From: Lachnospiraceae bacterium
Lineage (GTDB): Bacteria; Bacillota; Clostridia; Lachnospirales; Lachnospiraceae
Direction of reading: 5' to 3'
Length of the DNA stretch: 64,000 nucleotides
Assembly (NCBI GenBank): GCA_902363555.1
Contig: CABJAM010000002.1
Location: 1-64,000, forward strand
Both the position numbers and the translations under genes were made by a program. This document shows, one piece after another, positions 26,173 to 35,193 of the stretch. The first letter of the stretch is position 1, and each line of letters begins with the position of its first letter. The notes beneath the pieces were generated by a model. The model was not told where the DNA came from. It made no database searches and was given only the letters and a program-made list of their open reading frames with translations.

Positions 26173-27084
26173 ATGGTTAATTATAATTTAGATGGTGTTT
26201 GCTTTTCCTTAAAAGACGAACATGACTTTTCGTGGCTAAAATCACTTGGAACAGTTTTTACCGTATTTTCACAAAGTGATTCAGGTAATATTAGCTTTGG
26301 CGTAAACAGCGGGCATGAAAAGTGGTTTGTTAAAGTAGCCGGATTGAGAACATTAGAGTCCATCCGGACAACAACTGAAGCGATTGATTCATTAAAATCA
26401 GCCATTGCAATTTATGAAGATATTAAACACCAAAATTTAATTGAACTTATTAAGCACTACCAGTATGAAGATATTTATATTGCTATTTACAAATGGGTAG
26501 AAGGGGATTGCCTTTTTGATTATTGGAATTTTGAAAAATATCACAGTAATCCTCAAAAGATTGCCCCTGCTGAACGCTTCAAGCAATTACCGGTTACACA
26601 GCGAATAAAATCAGCAGATACTTTATTTTCGCTCTTAGATAAAGTTTCAAAAAGTGGATATGTTGCAGTGGATTTTTATGATGGCAGCATAATATATGAT
26701 TTTTCTAATGATGTAACAACTATTTGCGATATTGATTTCTTTAGAAAAAAGCCGACTATAAATGATATTGGAGAAGAATATTGGGGAACAAAAAGGCTAA
26801 AGGCTCCAGAGGAATATATATTTAATGCAGTTATTGATGAAGCCACAAATGTTTATACCCTCGGAGCATTGTTGTTTAGCAACTATTTTGGTACTTTTAC
26901 AGAAAGCCAAGTACAGCTTAGATATTCTCAAAATCAGTTTATACCTTGCTCATTTGAGAAATGGGATTTAAACAAGGCATGTTATGATGTTGTTTTAAAA
27001 GCAGTTGAATTGGATAGAACGAAACGATATCAATCAATTGAAGATTTTCATATGGCGTGGAACTTGGCATTACAAACAACATAA
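26173..27084 (+). CDS. Protein-kinase-like protein in AT-rich DNA
   Basis: This 303-residue protein looks like a eukaryotic-type Ser/Thr kinase fold with changed motifs. KWFVKVAG could supply the ATP-binding Lys, VAVDFYDGSIIYD stands at the catalytic loop, and CDIDFF stands where DFG is expected. GTKRLKAPEEYI and TNVYTLGALLFSNYFG match the activation-segment end and the F helix. The HRD motif is not canonical, so it may be an atypical or inactive kinase. GGAGG precedes the ATG at 26173. The gene is visibly richer in A/T than its neighbours, suggesting transfer. It is followed by the long hairpin at 27141. Confidence 0.7.
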   Translation: MVNYNLDGVCFSLKDEHDFSWLKSLGTVFTVFSQSDSGNISFGVNSGHEKWFVKVAGLRTLESIRTTTEAIDSLKSAIAIYEDIKHQNLIELIKHYQYEDIYIAIYKWVEGDCLFDYWNFEKYHSNPQKIAPAERFKQLPVTQRIKSADTLFSLLDKVSKSGYVAVDFYDGSIIYDFSNDVTTICDIDFFRKKPTINDIGEEYWGTKRLKAPEEYIFNAVIDEATNVYTLGALLFSNYFGTFTESQVQLRYSQNQFIPCSFEKWDLNKACYDVVLKAVELDRTKRYQSIEDFHMAWNLALQTT

Positions 27085-27140
27085 GCAAATAATCCACAAG
27101 AAGTGGCAGATCCAACTGCCCTAGTCAATGGCAAAGTGAA

Positions 27141-27507
27141 TGCCAGCGCGTCCGGCCTGTGACTCCGGGGCCGCTTCTCCGGGGCAGGAACAGTACCTTT
27201 GGCAACGCGGTCTGTGGCCCCTTGAAAAAAGCTTACGTAGGGATTTAGTGAGACTTGGGTTAAAAAGGCACTCATTCGGGGCCAAAATCCGGGCTTACAA
27301 AGCCGGATTTTGAGGGCCAAGTTCAGCCAAAGTCATAAAGAGTTTTGGCTGAACATTGGCCCGGTGCCCCGAATGAGCGCCTTTTTGACCTTAGTCGAAC
27401 TTAATCCCGGAGATGGCTTTTTCCAAGGGGCCACAGGCCGCGTCGCCGAAGGTACTGTTCCTGCCCCGGAGAAGCAGCCCCAGAGTCACAGGCCGGACGC
27501 GCTGGCA
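27141..27507. repeat. 367-nt long hairpin with two nested hairpins, copy 2
   Basis: The arm from 27141 (TGCCAGCGCGTCCGGCC) pairs with 27484-27507 and onward. The inner part again holds two hairpins, CAAAATCCG with CGGATTTTG and GGGCCAA with TTGGCCC. It resembles the 255-657 element in the inner arms (GGTTAAAAAGGC, CATTCGGGG) and in architecture. Paired positions differ in a compensatory way. It separates the kinase-like gene from the DUF6273 gene. Confidence 0.85.
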
Positions 27508-27552
27508 CCCAAACCTGGGTAAGAACCAATGTTCATGCAGTTGTGCGCCGTT

Positions 27553-28149
27553 TTACATCTTTAACCAAAGAGCAGGGCGAACGCCGCCGGTGCATCTGCC
27601 ATCGCTGAGATTTCCTTTTAAGATGTTGTTGCCCTGAATGCCAATATTTCCATCACCATGAACATACGCCGCTTTTACGCCAACCCGTCCGGGTGAGCGA
27701 AGCCACCACCACCAAATGGCCTCTTTCGTCGCAGCGATACGCCTGCTGTTGTTTATATCTTTTCTTTCAAACCAATACCGCTTGTTCTTTTTAGGGCTAT
27801 ACAATAACTCACTGCTATCGCCAAAATATTTACATGCAACATCTTCAATACTTAATAAAAAGATGTTATCCGCCGTATCTGCACCACCTTTTGTGCCATA
27901 CCACTGATTATCCATATTTTTATTAAATACAGTGATAATCCTTGCTTTATCCGCTCCGCTGAATTTCTCATAAAACTCCCCATTAAGATACTTTCTCAAT
28001 GAACAGTCCGCCCATGTTATATCCACATAAGCATCATGGTAAGAGCGCTGTTCTATAATATGTTCAGTGATCATTAAAAAGCAGTTGTTTTGAACATCGA
28101 GCACCCGCCAATCGTAATTACCGAATTGAATGATATTTCCTATTTTCAT
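27553..28149 (-). CDS. DUF6273 domain protein
   Basis: This 198-residue protein carries features of DUF6273, a domain common in Clostridia. It starts IIQFGNYDWRVLDVQNNCFLMITEHIIEQRSYH, has SLRKYLNGEFYEKF in the middle, and ends with WWWWLRSPG and GGVRPALWLKM. The fold resembles formylglycine-enzyme or lectin-like modules, and no activity is established. GGAGG lies before the ATG at 28149. There is no signal peptide, so it is probably cytoplasmic. It is a single gene beside a long hairpin and an AT-rich kinase-like gene, a region that looks accessory. Confidence 0.8.
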   Translation of the reverse strand: MKIGNIIQFGNYDWRVLDVQNNCFLMITEHIIEQRSYHDAYVDITWADCSLRKYLNGEFYEKFSGADKARIITVFNKNMDNQWYGTKGGADTADNIFLLSIEDVACKYFGDSSELLYSPKKNKRYWFERKDINNSRRIAATKEAIWWWWLRSPGRVGVKAAYVHGDGNIGIQGNNILKGNLSDGRCTGGVRPALWLKM

Positions 28150-28286
28150 AAGGTCCTCCGTGACTTATCATTTGCAGCTTCACTTGGTACTCATTACGAA
28201 CACCAGCTACCGATTTGCGCAAATTCACAGTAACGAGCACTCGCTATCCGCGCCAAAAGCACGCTGTATTTTAAGCTTTACGTATT

Positions 28287-29123
28287 TTAAGCTTTACGTA
28301 TTTTACTTTCTTCGATTTTGATTTTCCCTGTTTTCAAAAGGCGTCCGATAGCCCGTTTGAATGCAGCTTTACTCAATCCGGTTTCACGCTCAATGACAGC
28401 CGGAGAAGCTTTTTCGGTAAATGGCAGCACGCCCTCGTAGCTTTCGATAAGTTCCATAATTTTAGCGGCGTCCAGATCCATTTGATACTGAACTTTTTCG
28501 TGCATGGATAATTCCAGCTTGCCGTCCTCGCGAACCTTTGAAACCCGCGCGGCCACAAGCTCGCCCACCTCGTGACTGCCATGGAGATCTCTCGACGGAA
28601 TCAGACCGTGATACTTGTTTTCTACAGCCACAAATGCGCCAAATTCCGGGTGGAGCTGATAAATATAGCCATTGACATGATCATCCTTTTTATAAGGCGC
28701 ATCACTTTTTAAATATTCATACAGCTTCATGGTGGCGCAAAGCCGGTTGCTTTTATCAATATAGAGGGCCACCAGATATTCCCCGCCTTCCCGAACCCTA
28801 GTCATCTGTTCTTTAAATGGCAGTAAAAGATCCTTGGGCAGGCCCCAGTCTAAAAAGGCACCGATCTTTGTCACCTGCTTTACAGTCAAAAGTCCGACCT
28901 GTCCAAGCGTCAGCTTCGGCTGTGCGGTGGTGGCGATCAGCCGGTCGCTGGAATCTCTGTAAACAAATACTTCGATCCGGCTCTCGATATCCATTCCCTC
29001 CGGCACTTCCTTTTTAGGCAATAAGATTGCTTCCCCAGCCGCGTCCTCCGGATTAGACAGATAAACCCCAAAGTCTTTTTTCCGAGTTACCTTCAGAATT
29101 TGTTTCTCTCCTAAACGTATCAT
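28287..29123 (-). CDS. CvfB/YitL-like S1-domain RNA-binding protein
   Basis: This 278-residue protein matches the CvfB family: N-terminal S1-type OB folds (FGVYLSNPEDAAGEAILLPKKEVP; QVTKIGAFLDWGLPKDLLLPFKEQ), a third S1-like domain (GYIYQLHPEFGAFVAVENKYHGLIPS) and a C-terminal winged helix (SPAVIERETGLSKAAFKRAIGRLLKTGKIK). CvfB affects virulence-gene expression in staphylococci through RNA binding. The ATG at 29123 has GGAG six bases upstream. It stands upstream of the DUF6273 gene and downstream of the thioesterase gene, possibly as a monocistron. Confidence 0.92.
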   Translation of the reverse strand: MIRLGEKQILKVTRKKDFGVYLSNPEDAAGEAILLPKKEVPEGMDIESRIEVFVYRDSSDRLIATTAQPKLTLGQVGLLTVKQVTKIGAFLDWGLPKDLLLPFKEQMTRVREGGEYLVALYIDKSNRLCATMKLYEYLKSDAPYKKDDHVNGYIYQLHPEFGAFVAVENKYHGLIPSRDLHGSHEVGELVAARVSKVREDGKLELSMHEKVQYQMDLDAAKIMELIESYEGVLPFTEKASPAVIERETGLSKAAFKRAIGRLLKTGKIKIEESKIRKA

Positions 29124-29220
29124 TACATTCTCCATTCCGCCGCATCTGCACGGCTAATTGTTAAAATCTTGTTACAGATCAGACAGCCTGCGCATTTGCT
29201 GCGCAGACCGTATGAAAACA

Positions 29221-29961
29221 TTAAACGGTTGTAGTGTTATCATAAAGCTTCATCTCCACGGTCACGTAAACCTGTCCATCCCGGCTGCACAGCGCCACAG
29301 TCACCACGCCGGGTTCCCGGTGCACTCTTGGGCATATCCGGTCGCCATAGACCGCTGAACGTTTATATTCCACCCGGAGCTGACGGATATCTTCCTCATC
29401 CTCCAGATATTCCAGAGCCATGGAAATATATCGGGCGTTGTTCACATGGCGGTTTGTATCCAGATCCGAACGCGTAACATAAAATGCTTCCTTATCTTCC
29501 ATCACCTTGGGCAGCCGTATACGCCGCGGTTCATAGTCCATAGCATACTTTTCTTCCGTTCCGTAACCTTCCACATATTCCGGCGTCAGCTTTGATGGAC
29601 GCCCGCTTTTCATATCGATCAATACCCAGATGGAATTGGCCACAGCATAGATGCCGTCGTCACTGCCTTCCTTCCCGGCGCCTTTTAATATGAAATTCCG
29701 GTAACCATACATGGCGTCAAAGCCGTATGCCCACGTGCCTGTGACTACATTTTCACCAAGCCTCGGGCGACGCTTAAAATCAATCTGCCAGGCGGTCAGC
29801 ATCCATACATGCTGATGCTGTTCAAGGAAATCGATTCCCACGCCCAGTGCATCGGACTGCATCGTACTGCAATCCTGAAAATACCGCACGATCTGCGCTG
29901 CATCCACGCAGCCATCCCAGGCTACATCACTATAAGTTACCTTCCGTTCATATGTGTACAT
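29221..29961 (-). CDS. Acyl-ACP thioesterase
   Basis: This 246-residue double-hotdog enzyme hydrolyses acyl-ACP to free fatty acid. It opens MYTYERKVTYSDVAWDGCVDAAQIVRYFQD and contains WQIDFKRRPRLGENVVTGTWAYGF in the first hotdog. The second hotdog has TRSDLDTNRHVNNARYISMALEYL, which carries the Asn-x-His pair of the FatA/FatB active site. The ATG at 29961 has AAAGGAG nine bases upstream. It sits between tRNA-Gln and cvfB. Bacterial relatives in gut anaerobes release short or medium chains; the chain length here is unknown. Confidence 0.92.
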   Translation of the reverse strand: MYTYERKVTYSDVAWDGCVDAAQIVRYFQDCSTMQSDALGVGIDFLEQHQHVWMLTAWQIDFKRRPRLGENVVTGTWAYGFDAMYGYRNFILKGAGKEGSDDGIYAVANSIWVLIDMKSGRPSKLTPEYVEGYGTEEKYAMDYEPRRIRLPKVMEDKEAFYVTRSDLDTNRHVNNARYISMALEYLEDEEDIRQLRVEYKRSAVYGDRICPRVHREPGVVTVALCSRDGQVYVTVEMKLYDNTTTV

Positions 29962-30081
29962 CCGTTCGCACTCCTTTACATTAGAGGGTCCGCACATCGG
30001 ACATGCATCCGGGGGAGTGACATCTCCAGCCGGTACATGCAAGTCTGATGGTACGAAACAATAAATATCTGTATACAGAAA

Positions 30082-30112
30082 ATGAGACAGTTCACAACGT
30101 AAACTGTCTCAT
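30082..30112 (-). terminator. Terminator downstream of tRNA-Gln
   Basis: ATGAGACAGTT pairs with AACTGTCTCAT, followed on the minus strand by TTTTCTG. It lies 10 bases from the 3' end of the tRNA. Confidence 0.8.
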
Positions 30113-30121
30113 CTCGTTTAA

Positions 30122-30193
30122 CTGGGCTGGAAGGATTCGAACCTTCAAATGCAGGAGTCAGAGTCCTGTGCCTTGCCGTTTGGCGACAGCCCA
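30122..30193 (-). tRNA. tRNA-Gln (anticodon CUG)
   Basis: On the minus strand a 72-base cloverleaf is complete: acceptor TGGGCTG/CAGCCCA, D-arm GCC/GGC, anticodon stem CAGGA/TCCTG with loop CTCTGAC (anticodon CTG), T-arm GAAGG/CCTTC with TTCGAAT, and discriminator G. CCA is not encoded. Confidence 0.95.
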
Positions 30194-30319
30194 TCATCTC
30201 TTCAACGATGATTATTATATCACGTCTGTGAAAAATTGCAACCCCTTTTTTTAAATTTTTTTAATTTTTTACAAATTTATTTTTCAGGCAGTTTTTCAAC
30301 CTGCCGGGAGACTTTAAAG

Positions 30320-30350
30320 AAAGCCCGGATTTACAGCATTTCCGGGCTTT
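30320..30350. terminator. Bidirectional terminator after the CDF gene
   Basis: AAAGCCCGGA (30320-30329) pairs with TCCGGGCTTT (30341-30350), with T-runs on both strands. It ends the amino-acid transporter and CDF operon. Confidence 0.85.
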
Positions 30351-30417
30351 TTTCATCGAAAAATACATTCTGATGATATACACCATCCTGGGATTTTATC
30401 ATCCATCGATCCAATAT

Positions 30418-31599
30418 TTATGCCTGCTCTCCCGTATAACTATGGTCCACGGTAATGACACACTGGCATCTTTTATCAATTTCCCGGATTTTATTTTGCA
30501 AATCTGTCACGAATGTATGTGTTTTCTCGTTATTATATGAATAAGGAACAACTATATCAAATATCAGATTTATCTGCTCCTGTCCATTCACAAGCCGAAA
30601 ATCATGGGCGGTGACATGCGCATCCATTTCCCGGACCACTTCGTAAATCTGATTCCGCCACTGGCAGACAAATGCATCATCCACGTCCACCGGGTCCATA
30701 TGTATGACAAGAAAAATTCCAGTCTCCCGGGTCACATCCCGCTCAATCCGGTCAATAAGCTCATGGGAAACCTCAATATTGACATTATTGGGCACCTCCG
30801 CATGGATAGTGGCCATACTCCGCGTAGGTCCATAGTTGTGTACGATCAGGTCATGGGTGCCTACAATGCCATCGTAAGATTCCACCTTGCTTTTAAGCAG
30901 CTGATAAATCTCCGGGTCCGCAGTCTCGCCAAGCAGCGGCCGAATCGTATCCCGGGCAATCCCCACACCGGCCAGCACAACAACTACGGCCACGATCAGC
31001 CCCACGAAGCCATCCACATTCCAATCAAAAATCCGATATATTAATATAGAAGCAATGGTGGCGGAGGTCGTCAGCACATCCCCCATGGCGTCGGCCGCCG
31101 TAGCCTTCATCACCGATGAATTGATCCGCTTCCCCAGCGTCCGGTTAAATATCCCCAGCCACAGCTTGACACCGATGGAAAGACACAGGATTACAACTGA
31201 AATCAGACTGAATGTCAGCGATTCCGGATGGAGTATTTTCTCAAACGCGCTCTTTACAAATGTAAAGCCCACTTCGATGACCATGCAGGCTACGATAAAT
31301 GCGGCAATATACTCATACCTTCCGTGCCCGAAGGGATGCTCCTTATCCGCCGGCCGGCTGGCCAGCTTTACCCCTACAAAAGAAATGATTGAGGAAAATG
31401 CATCCGAAAGGTTATTAAACGCGTCCGCCACAACAGCGATACTGCCCATGATCGTTCCAATAAGCACTTTAACTCCGAAAAGCAGCACATTGCAGAAAAT
31501 TCCCACCACACTGGCCAATATGCCATAGGCCGTGCGCACCCGGCTGCTATCGATCTGCTCATAATCTTTAACAAACAGCTTTACTAAAAATCCCGTCAT
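30418..31599 (-). CDS. Cation diffusion facilitator (CDF) metal exporter
   Basis: This 393-residue exporter removes divalent metals (Zn, Mn, Fe or Co) in exchange for protons. Six membrane helices carry the two metal-site motifs: VVADAFNNLSD in helix 2 and ATAADAMGDVLTT in helix 5, with HPFGHGRYEY between helices 2 and 3. The first site reads DAFNN, suggesting manganese-type rather than zinc-type selectivity, but that is inference. A cytoplasmic ferredoxin-like domain and an additional C-terminal extension follow. It starts 17 bases after the amino-acid ABC ATPase gene, so the two are likely cotranscribed, an uncommon pairing. Confidence 0.93.
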   Translation of the reverse strand: MTGFLVKLFVKDYEQIDSSRVRTAYGILASVVGIFCNVLLFGVKVLIGTIMGSIAVVADAFNNLSDAFSSIISFVGVKLASRPADKEHPFGHGRYEYIAAFIVACMVIEVGFTFVKSAFEKILHPESLTFSLISVVILCLSIGVKLWLGIFNRTLGKRINSSVMKATAADAMGDVLTTSATIASILIYRIFDWNVDGFVGLIVAVVVVLAGVGIARDTIRPLLGETADPEIYQLLKSKVESYDGIVGTHDLIVHNYGPTRSMATIHAEVPNNVNIEVSHELIDRIERDVTRETGIFLVIHMDPVDVDDAFVCQWRNQIYEVVREMDAHVTAHDFRLVNGQEQINLIFDIVVPYSYNNEKTHTFVTDLQNKIREIDKRCQCVITVDHSYTGEQA

Positions 31600-31616
31600 A
31601 ACGCTCACCACTTCCT

Positions 31617-32303
31617 TTAGTCTTCATCCCGGATCTTCCCATTTTCCACGGTGAGTACCCGGTCCGACACACTTTCCACAAAAGGAATATCATGGCTGAT
31701 GATCAGCACGCCCATCCCTTCTGCGGCCAGATTGCGGATGATCTTCGTCAGATCCCGGGTCGTCTGCGGGTCCAGCGCCGCCGTCGGCTCATCAAAGCAC
31801 AGCAGCTGCGGATTGGTCACGCAGGACCGGGCAATGGCCACCCGCTGCTTTTGCCCGCCGGACAGCTCATAAGGATGGCTCAGAGCCTTATCGGCAAGCC
31901 CCAGGCTTTGAAGCATATCCATCGCTTTTTTCTGCGCCTCATCCCCCCGCAGCTTATGAACATCCGTCAGCGCCAGAGTCACATTTTTCAATACAGACAT
32001 ATGGGGAAATAGATGATAGCTCTGAAACACCATACCCATCTGCTTACGGATATCGTAAAGCTCATCCCTGGCCGCATAGACCATCTTTCCATCCTTTTCC
32101 TCGCACATGAGCCTGCCATTGACGGCAATACTTCCCTTGTCCGGCTTTTCAAGCCCTGTAATGCAGCGGATGATCGTCGTCTTGCCAGCGCCGGACTGGC
32201 CAAGCAGCGAGACGATCTCGCCCTTTTTCACATTAAAATTAATATCCTGAAGGACCTGAATGCCCTTAAACGCCTTATAAAGTCCACTTACTTCCAGAAG
32301 CAT
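31617..32303 (-). CDS. Amino-acid ABC transporter ATP-binding protein (GlnQ/HisP type)
   Basis: This 228-residue ATPase has Walker A GQSGAGKTT, the polar-amino-acid family segment MGMVFQSYHLFPHMSVLKNV, signature LSGGQKQRVAIAR and Walker B LLCFDEPTAALDP. It energises uptake through the permease encoded immediately upstream. The ATG at 32303 has GAGGAG eight bases before it, and an ATG 15 bases further upstream overlaps the permease stop codon region. It is followed by the CDF gene. Confidence 0.95.
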   Translation of the reverse strand: MLLEVSGLYKAFKGIQVLQDINFNVKKGEIVSLLGQSGAGKTTIIRCITGLEKPDKGSIAVNGRLMCEEKDGKMVYAARDELYDIRKQMGMVFQSYHLFPHMSVLKNVTLALTDVHKLRGDEAQKKAMDMLQSLGLADKALSHPYELSGGQKQRVAIARSCVTNPQLLCFDEPTAALDPQTTRDLTKIIRNLAAEGMGVLIISHDIPFVESVSDRVLTVENGKIRDED

Positions 32304-32318
32304 TTCATCACTCCTCAT

Positions 32319-32969
32319 CTATTCTTCGTAATATACTTTCTTTTCTGCCCGGTTCAACAGCTTAGTGATCACCGCCGTCAAAACCAGATAAACGACACCC
32401 ACCACGATATAAGGCGTCAGCGTCACGTCACGTGTGGAAATACTTTTGGCGATCTTAAAGATTTCCGTGATTCCCAGTGCATAAACAAGGGATGTATCTT
32501 TAATGAGGGTAATGATCTCGTTGCCAATGGACGGCAGTGTCCGCTTGATCACCTGCGGCATAACAATCTTTAAATTAATCTGCAAGGAGCTAAAGCCCAG
32601 AAGCCTTGCAGCTTCCAACTGCCCCTTCTCCACCGACTGGATACCCGAGCGGAAGATTTCGGCAAAATAAGCCGCATAATTAATAATGAAGGCAAAAAAA
32701 ACATAGGGCAGACGTGTCCGTCCAAATAACTGCACGCCCACGGCAGGCAGGCCAAAGAAAATCAAAAACATCTGCAAAAGCAGCGGTGTTCCCCGCAGCA
32801 CCCATGTATAAAGCCCGGAAATCCAGCGCAGCACACGGACCTTGGACACCCGGCACAACGATATGAGCGCTCCCAGCGGAATTGACAAAATCAGTGTAAT
32901 CGCAAAGGTTCCCAGGGTAATTCCAAGGCCCTGGAGAATCTGCGGCAATATTTTAATTATATAATCCAT
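32319..32969 (-). CDS. Amino-acid ABC transporter permease
   Basis: This 216-residue membrane protein of the HisM/GlnP family has about five helices and the EAA loop ESARLLGFSS-like segment (EAARLLGFSSLQINLKIVMPQ). The GTPLLLQMFLIFFGLP stretch is typical of polar-amino-acid permeases. It lies 135 bases downstream of the binding protein gene, across an intercistronic hairpin, and 15 bases before the ATPase gene. Confidence 0.95.
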   Translation of the reverse strand: MDYIIKILPQILQGLGITLGTFAITLILSIPLGALISLCRVSKVRVLRWISGLYTWVLRGTPLLLQMFLIFFGLPAVGVQLFGRTRLPYVFFAFIINYAAYFAEIFRSGIQSVEKGQLEAARLLGFSSLQINLKIVMPQVIKRTLPSIGNEIITLIKDTSLVYALGITEIFKIAKSISTRDVTLTPYIVVGVVYLVLTAVITKLLNRAEKKVYYEE

Positions 32970-33007
32970 AAATCGTACCCCTGTAATCTTTTGTTATAGT
33001 ACGCCCA

Positions 33008-33037
33008 AAGCCGGAAAGGCAGTCACCTTCCCGGCTT
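33008..33037 (-). terminator. Intercistronic hairpin between binding protein and permease genes
   Basis: Twelve-base arms (33008-33019 and 33026-33037) pair around six bases. On the minus strand only TTTGGG follows, so it is probably a weak terminator or an RNA-stabilising hairpin, which would give more binding protein than permease. Confidence 0.65.
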
Positions 33038-33104
33038 AATCACAGCCACACACAATCGTGTGTTACATATTCACTTTACAGCTAAATCTATGTACCGGCG
33101 CCGG

Positions 33105-34037
33105 TTATTTTACGATATCGGAACCGAACCATTTCGTGGAAATCTCTGCGGCCGTACCGTCGGCTTTCATTTCCTCAAGAGCATTATTCAGAGCAGCCAG
33201 CAGAGCCGTATCCTCTTTGCGGACACCTACGGCATATTCTTCTGCGCCCAGGCCTTCTTCCAGGATCACATATTTGGAAGGATCATCCTTGTGGGAAATC
33301 ACATAGTCCAGCAATACCTTGTCAGCCACAACAGCGTCGGAACGGCCGGCTTCCATATCCATGATTGCCATATCATTTGTATCAAATGTCGGACGTTCAC
33401 CAAATGTGGAGGAAATCTCCGGATTGGCATCCATAGCCTCCACAGCGCTGGAATCGGTCTGAGCAGCTACGGTCTTTCCAGCCAGATCTGTAAGCGAAGC
33501 GATACCGGAATCCGCCATGGTCACAACAACCTGATCATTATCCAGGTAAGGATTGGAGAAGTTCACTTTCTCCTTACGCTCATCTGTAATACTGTAGCCA
33601 TTCCAAATCAGATCAATATTGCCCTGATTCAGTTCCTGTTCCTTCATATCCCAGTTAACTACCTGGAACTCCACTTCAATGCCAAGCTTTTCGCCCACGG
33701 CCTTTGCCATATCAATGTCAAAACCGACAAGCTCATTATTTTCATCAAGGAAGCCCATGGGAGCAAAGGTATCATCCACACCGATGATCAGCTTTTCATA
33801 GCCCAGCTCCGCCGGTTCGCCGGCATCTGTGCCCTGTGTCTGCGGTGCCTGTGTTTCGTCCGCAGCATCCGTGGTATCCTCAGCATCCGTAGCTTCTGTC
33901 GTTTTTGTCTCCGGGGCCGTGGCCGGAGCCTGGCTTTCCTTGTTTTCTGTTGCTTTCGTTTCAGCGGCATTGTTTCCGCAGGCTGCCATAGACATGACCA
34001 TCACCGCAGCCAGTAATAATGCTGTCAATCGTTTCAT
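33105..34037 (-). CDS. Amino-acid ABC transporter substrate-binding lipoprotein
   Basis: This 310-residue lipoprotein has a signal ending MSMAACG (Cys about 20), a long Ala/Thr/Glu linker to about residue 75, and a family 3 binding domain (KLIIGVDDTFAPMGFLDENNELVGFDIDMAKAVGEKLG; DLIWNGYSITDERKEKVNFSNPYL). It heads the transporter operon and has a promoter at 34098-34126 overlapping a palindrome. The ligand is an amino acid; cystine, Glu/Gln or His cannot be separated by eye. Confidence 0.95.
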   Translation of the reverse strand: MKRLTALLLAAVMVMSMAACGNNAAETKATENKESQAPATAPETKTTEATDAEDTTDAADETQAPQTQGTDAGEPAELGYEKLIIGVDDTFAPMGFLDENNELVGFDIDMAKAVGEKLGIEVEFQVVNWDMKEQELNQGNIDLIWNGYSITDERKEKVNFSNPYLDNDQVVVTMADSGIASLTDLAGKTVAAQTDSSAVEAMDANPEISSTFGERPTFDTNDMAIMDMEAGRSDAVVADKVLLDYVISHKDDPSKYVILEEGLGAEEYAVGVRKEDTALLAALNNALEEMKADGTAAEISTKWFGSDIVK

Positions 34038-34089
34038 TTTTACGTATCCTCCTGAAATATATTATTCATTATTTCGCTATTGAATTATC

Positions 34090-34126
34090 ACTCTACCATA
34101 GTAGAGTATCAACCTCAAAAAGTCAA
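34090..34126 (-). promoter_or_regulatory. Promoter with palindromic operator for the amino-acid transporter
   Basis: Minus-strand TTGACT (34121-34126) and TACTAT (34098-34103) are 17 bases apart. The -10 box lies inside an 18-base near-palindrome, ACTCTAC-TATG-GTAGAGT (34090-34107), where a repressor would block transcription. The repressor is not identified. Confidence 0.65.
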
Positions 34127-34248
34127 GTACTTTTTTACAATTTTAGAGCTTTACTTCATCAACGCAACTATATATAATGATTTTGCGTCACACTTCCTGA
34201 TAACACAGCAAAATATAATACTTACATTAAAAATAGGGGAGATCTAAC

Positions 34249-35103
34249 ATGAGAAGAGAAAATTTATCGATCACGATCAACGATTTTGATCTTGAGGAAT
34301 TTAAAACATACTTATATGAAAGGGAAAATTCTAATGCGACCATTGAAAAATATATGACCGATGTGCGCACCTTTTATAATTTTCTAAATGGCAGCCAGAC
34401 GGTTAACAAGAAATGTCTTGTCGCTTATAAAGACTGGCTCGTCGAGCATTATGCCATCACCAGTGCAAATTCCATGATCGCGGCCCTAAATCAATTTCTG
34501 CTTTTTATGGAAGCCGGCGCGCTGCGGATCAAGCGGCTGAAAATACAGCGACAATTATTTGCCCAACAGGAAAAGGAGCTGAACCGCGAGGAATATCAGC
34601 GCCTGATCAATGCAGCTAAAGCCAAAGGAAAGCCGGAATTGGCACTGATCATAGAAACAATCTGCTCCACCGGTATACGGATCAGTGAATTGCATTATTT
34701 CACGGTGGAAAATGTCAAACAGGGCCGTATCCGGGTTCAAAACAAAGGAAAAAATCGGGTCATTCTGATCCCCGCCGCATTAAAAATGAAGCTGCTGTAC
34801 TTTTCACAAAAACAGCAACGAACGAAAGGATGTATATTTGTTACACGCACGGGAAGATCAAGAAACCGGAGCAATATATGGTCCGATATGAAAGCACTCC
34901 ACCAGACAGCCGGCGTCGATGCCATAAAAATTTTTCCACACAATCTGCGGCACCTGTTTGCCAGGGTATATTACGCCGCCACAAAGGACTTTGTCGGTCT
35001 GGCCGATTTATTAGGCCACAGCAGCCTGGAGGTCACGCGGATTTATACGGCAACAGCAAGCGATACATATCAACAAAGGATCGAAGGCCTGATGCTCGTA
35101 TAA
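34249..35103 (+). CDS. Tyrosine recombinase (XerC/D-like), probable invertase of the adjacent switch
   Basis: This 284-residue site-specific recombinase has an N-terminal SAM-like core-binding domain (about 14-90) and a catalytic domain with all active residues visible: Arg144 (GIRISEL), Lys166 or Lys168 (NKGKNR), His231 and Arg234 (HNLRHLF), His257 (LLGHSS) and nucleophile Tyr266 (TRIYTA). The ATG at 34249 follows AGGGGAG. Its stop codon is 35 bases from the left inverted repeat of an invertible segment (35139-35503), so it probably catalyses that inversion, like FimB/FimE or RecV-type enzymes. A housekeeping Xer role is less likely. Confidence 0.93.
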   Translation: MRRENLSITINDFDLEEFKTYLYERENSNATIEKYMTDVRTFYNFLNGSQTVNKKCLVAYKDWLVEHYAITSANSMIAALNQFLLFMEAGALRIKRLKIQRQLFAQQEKELNREEYQRLINAAKAKGKPELALIIETICSTGIRISELHYFTVENVKQGRIRVQNKGKNRVILIPAALKMKLLYFSQKQQRTKGCIFVTRTGRSRNRSNIWSDMKALHQTAGVDAIKIFPHNLRHLFARVYYAATKDFVGLADLLGHSSLEVTRIYTATASDTYQQRIEGLMLV

Positions 35104-35193
35104 CGCCCGGCAAATAGGAGTGCCCCACCGGCAATTACTACATAATAACAATTATGTAATAAACGACATTAAATTTCCAGTTACTGTTATTTT

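Noticed and set aside
27310..27522. Short frames inside the second long hairpin
   Set aside because: They encode peptides similar to those from the first hairpin only because the DNA repeats are related; structure, not coding, explains the conservation.
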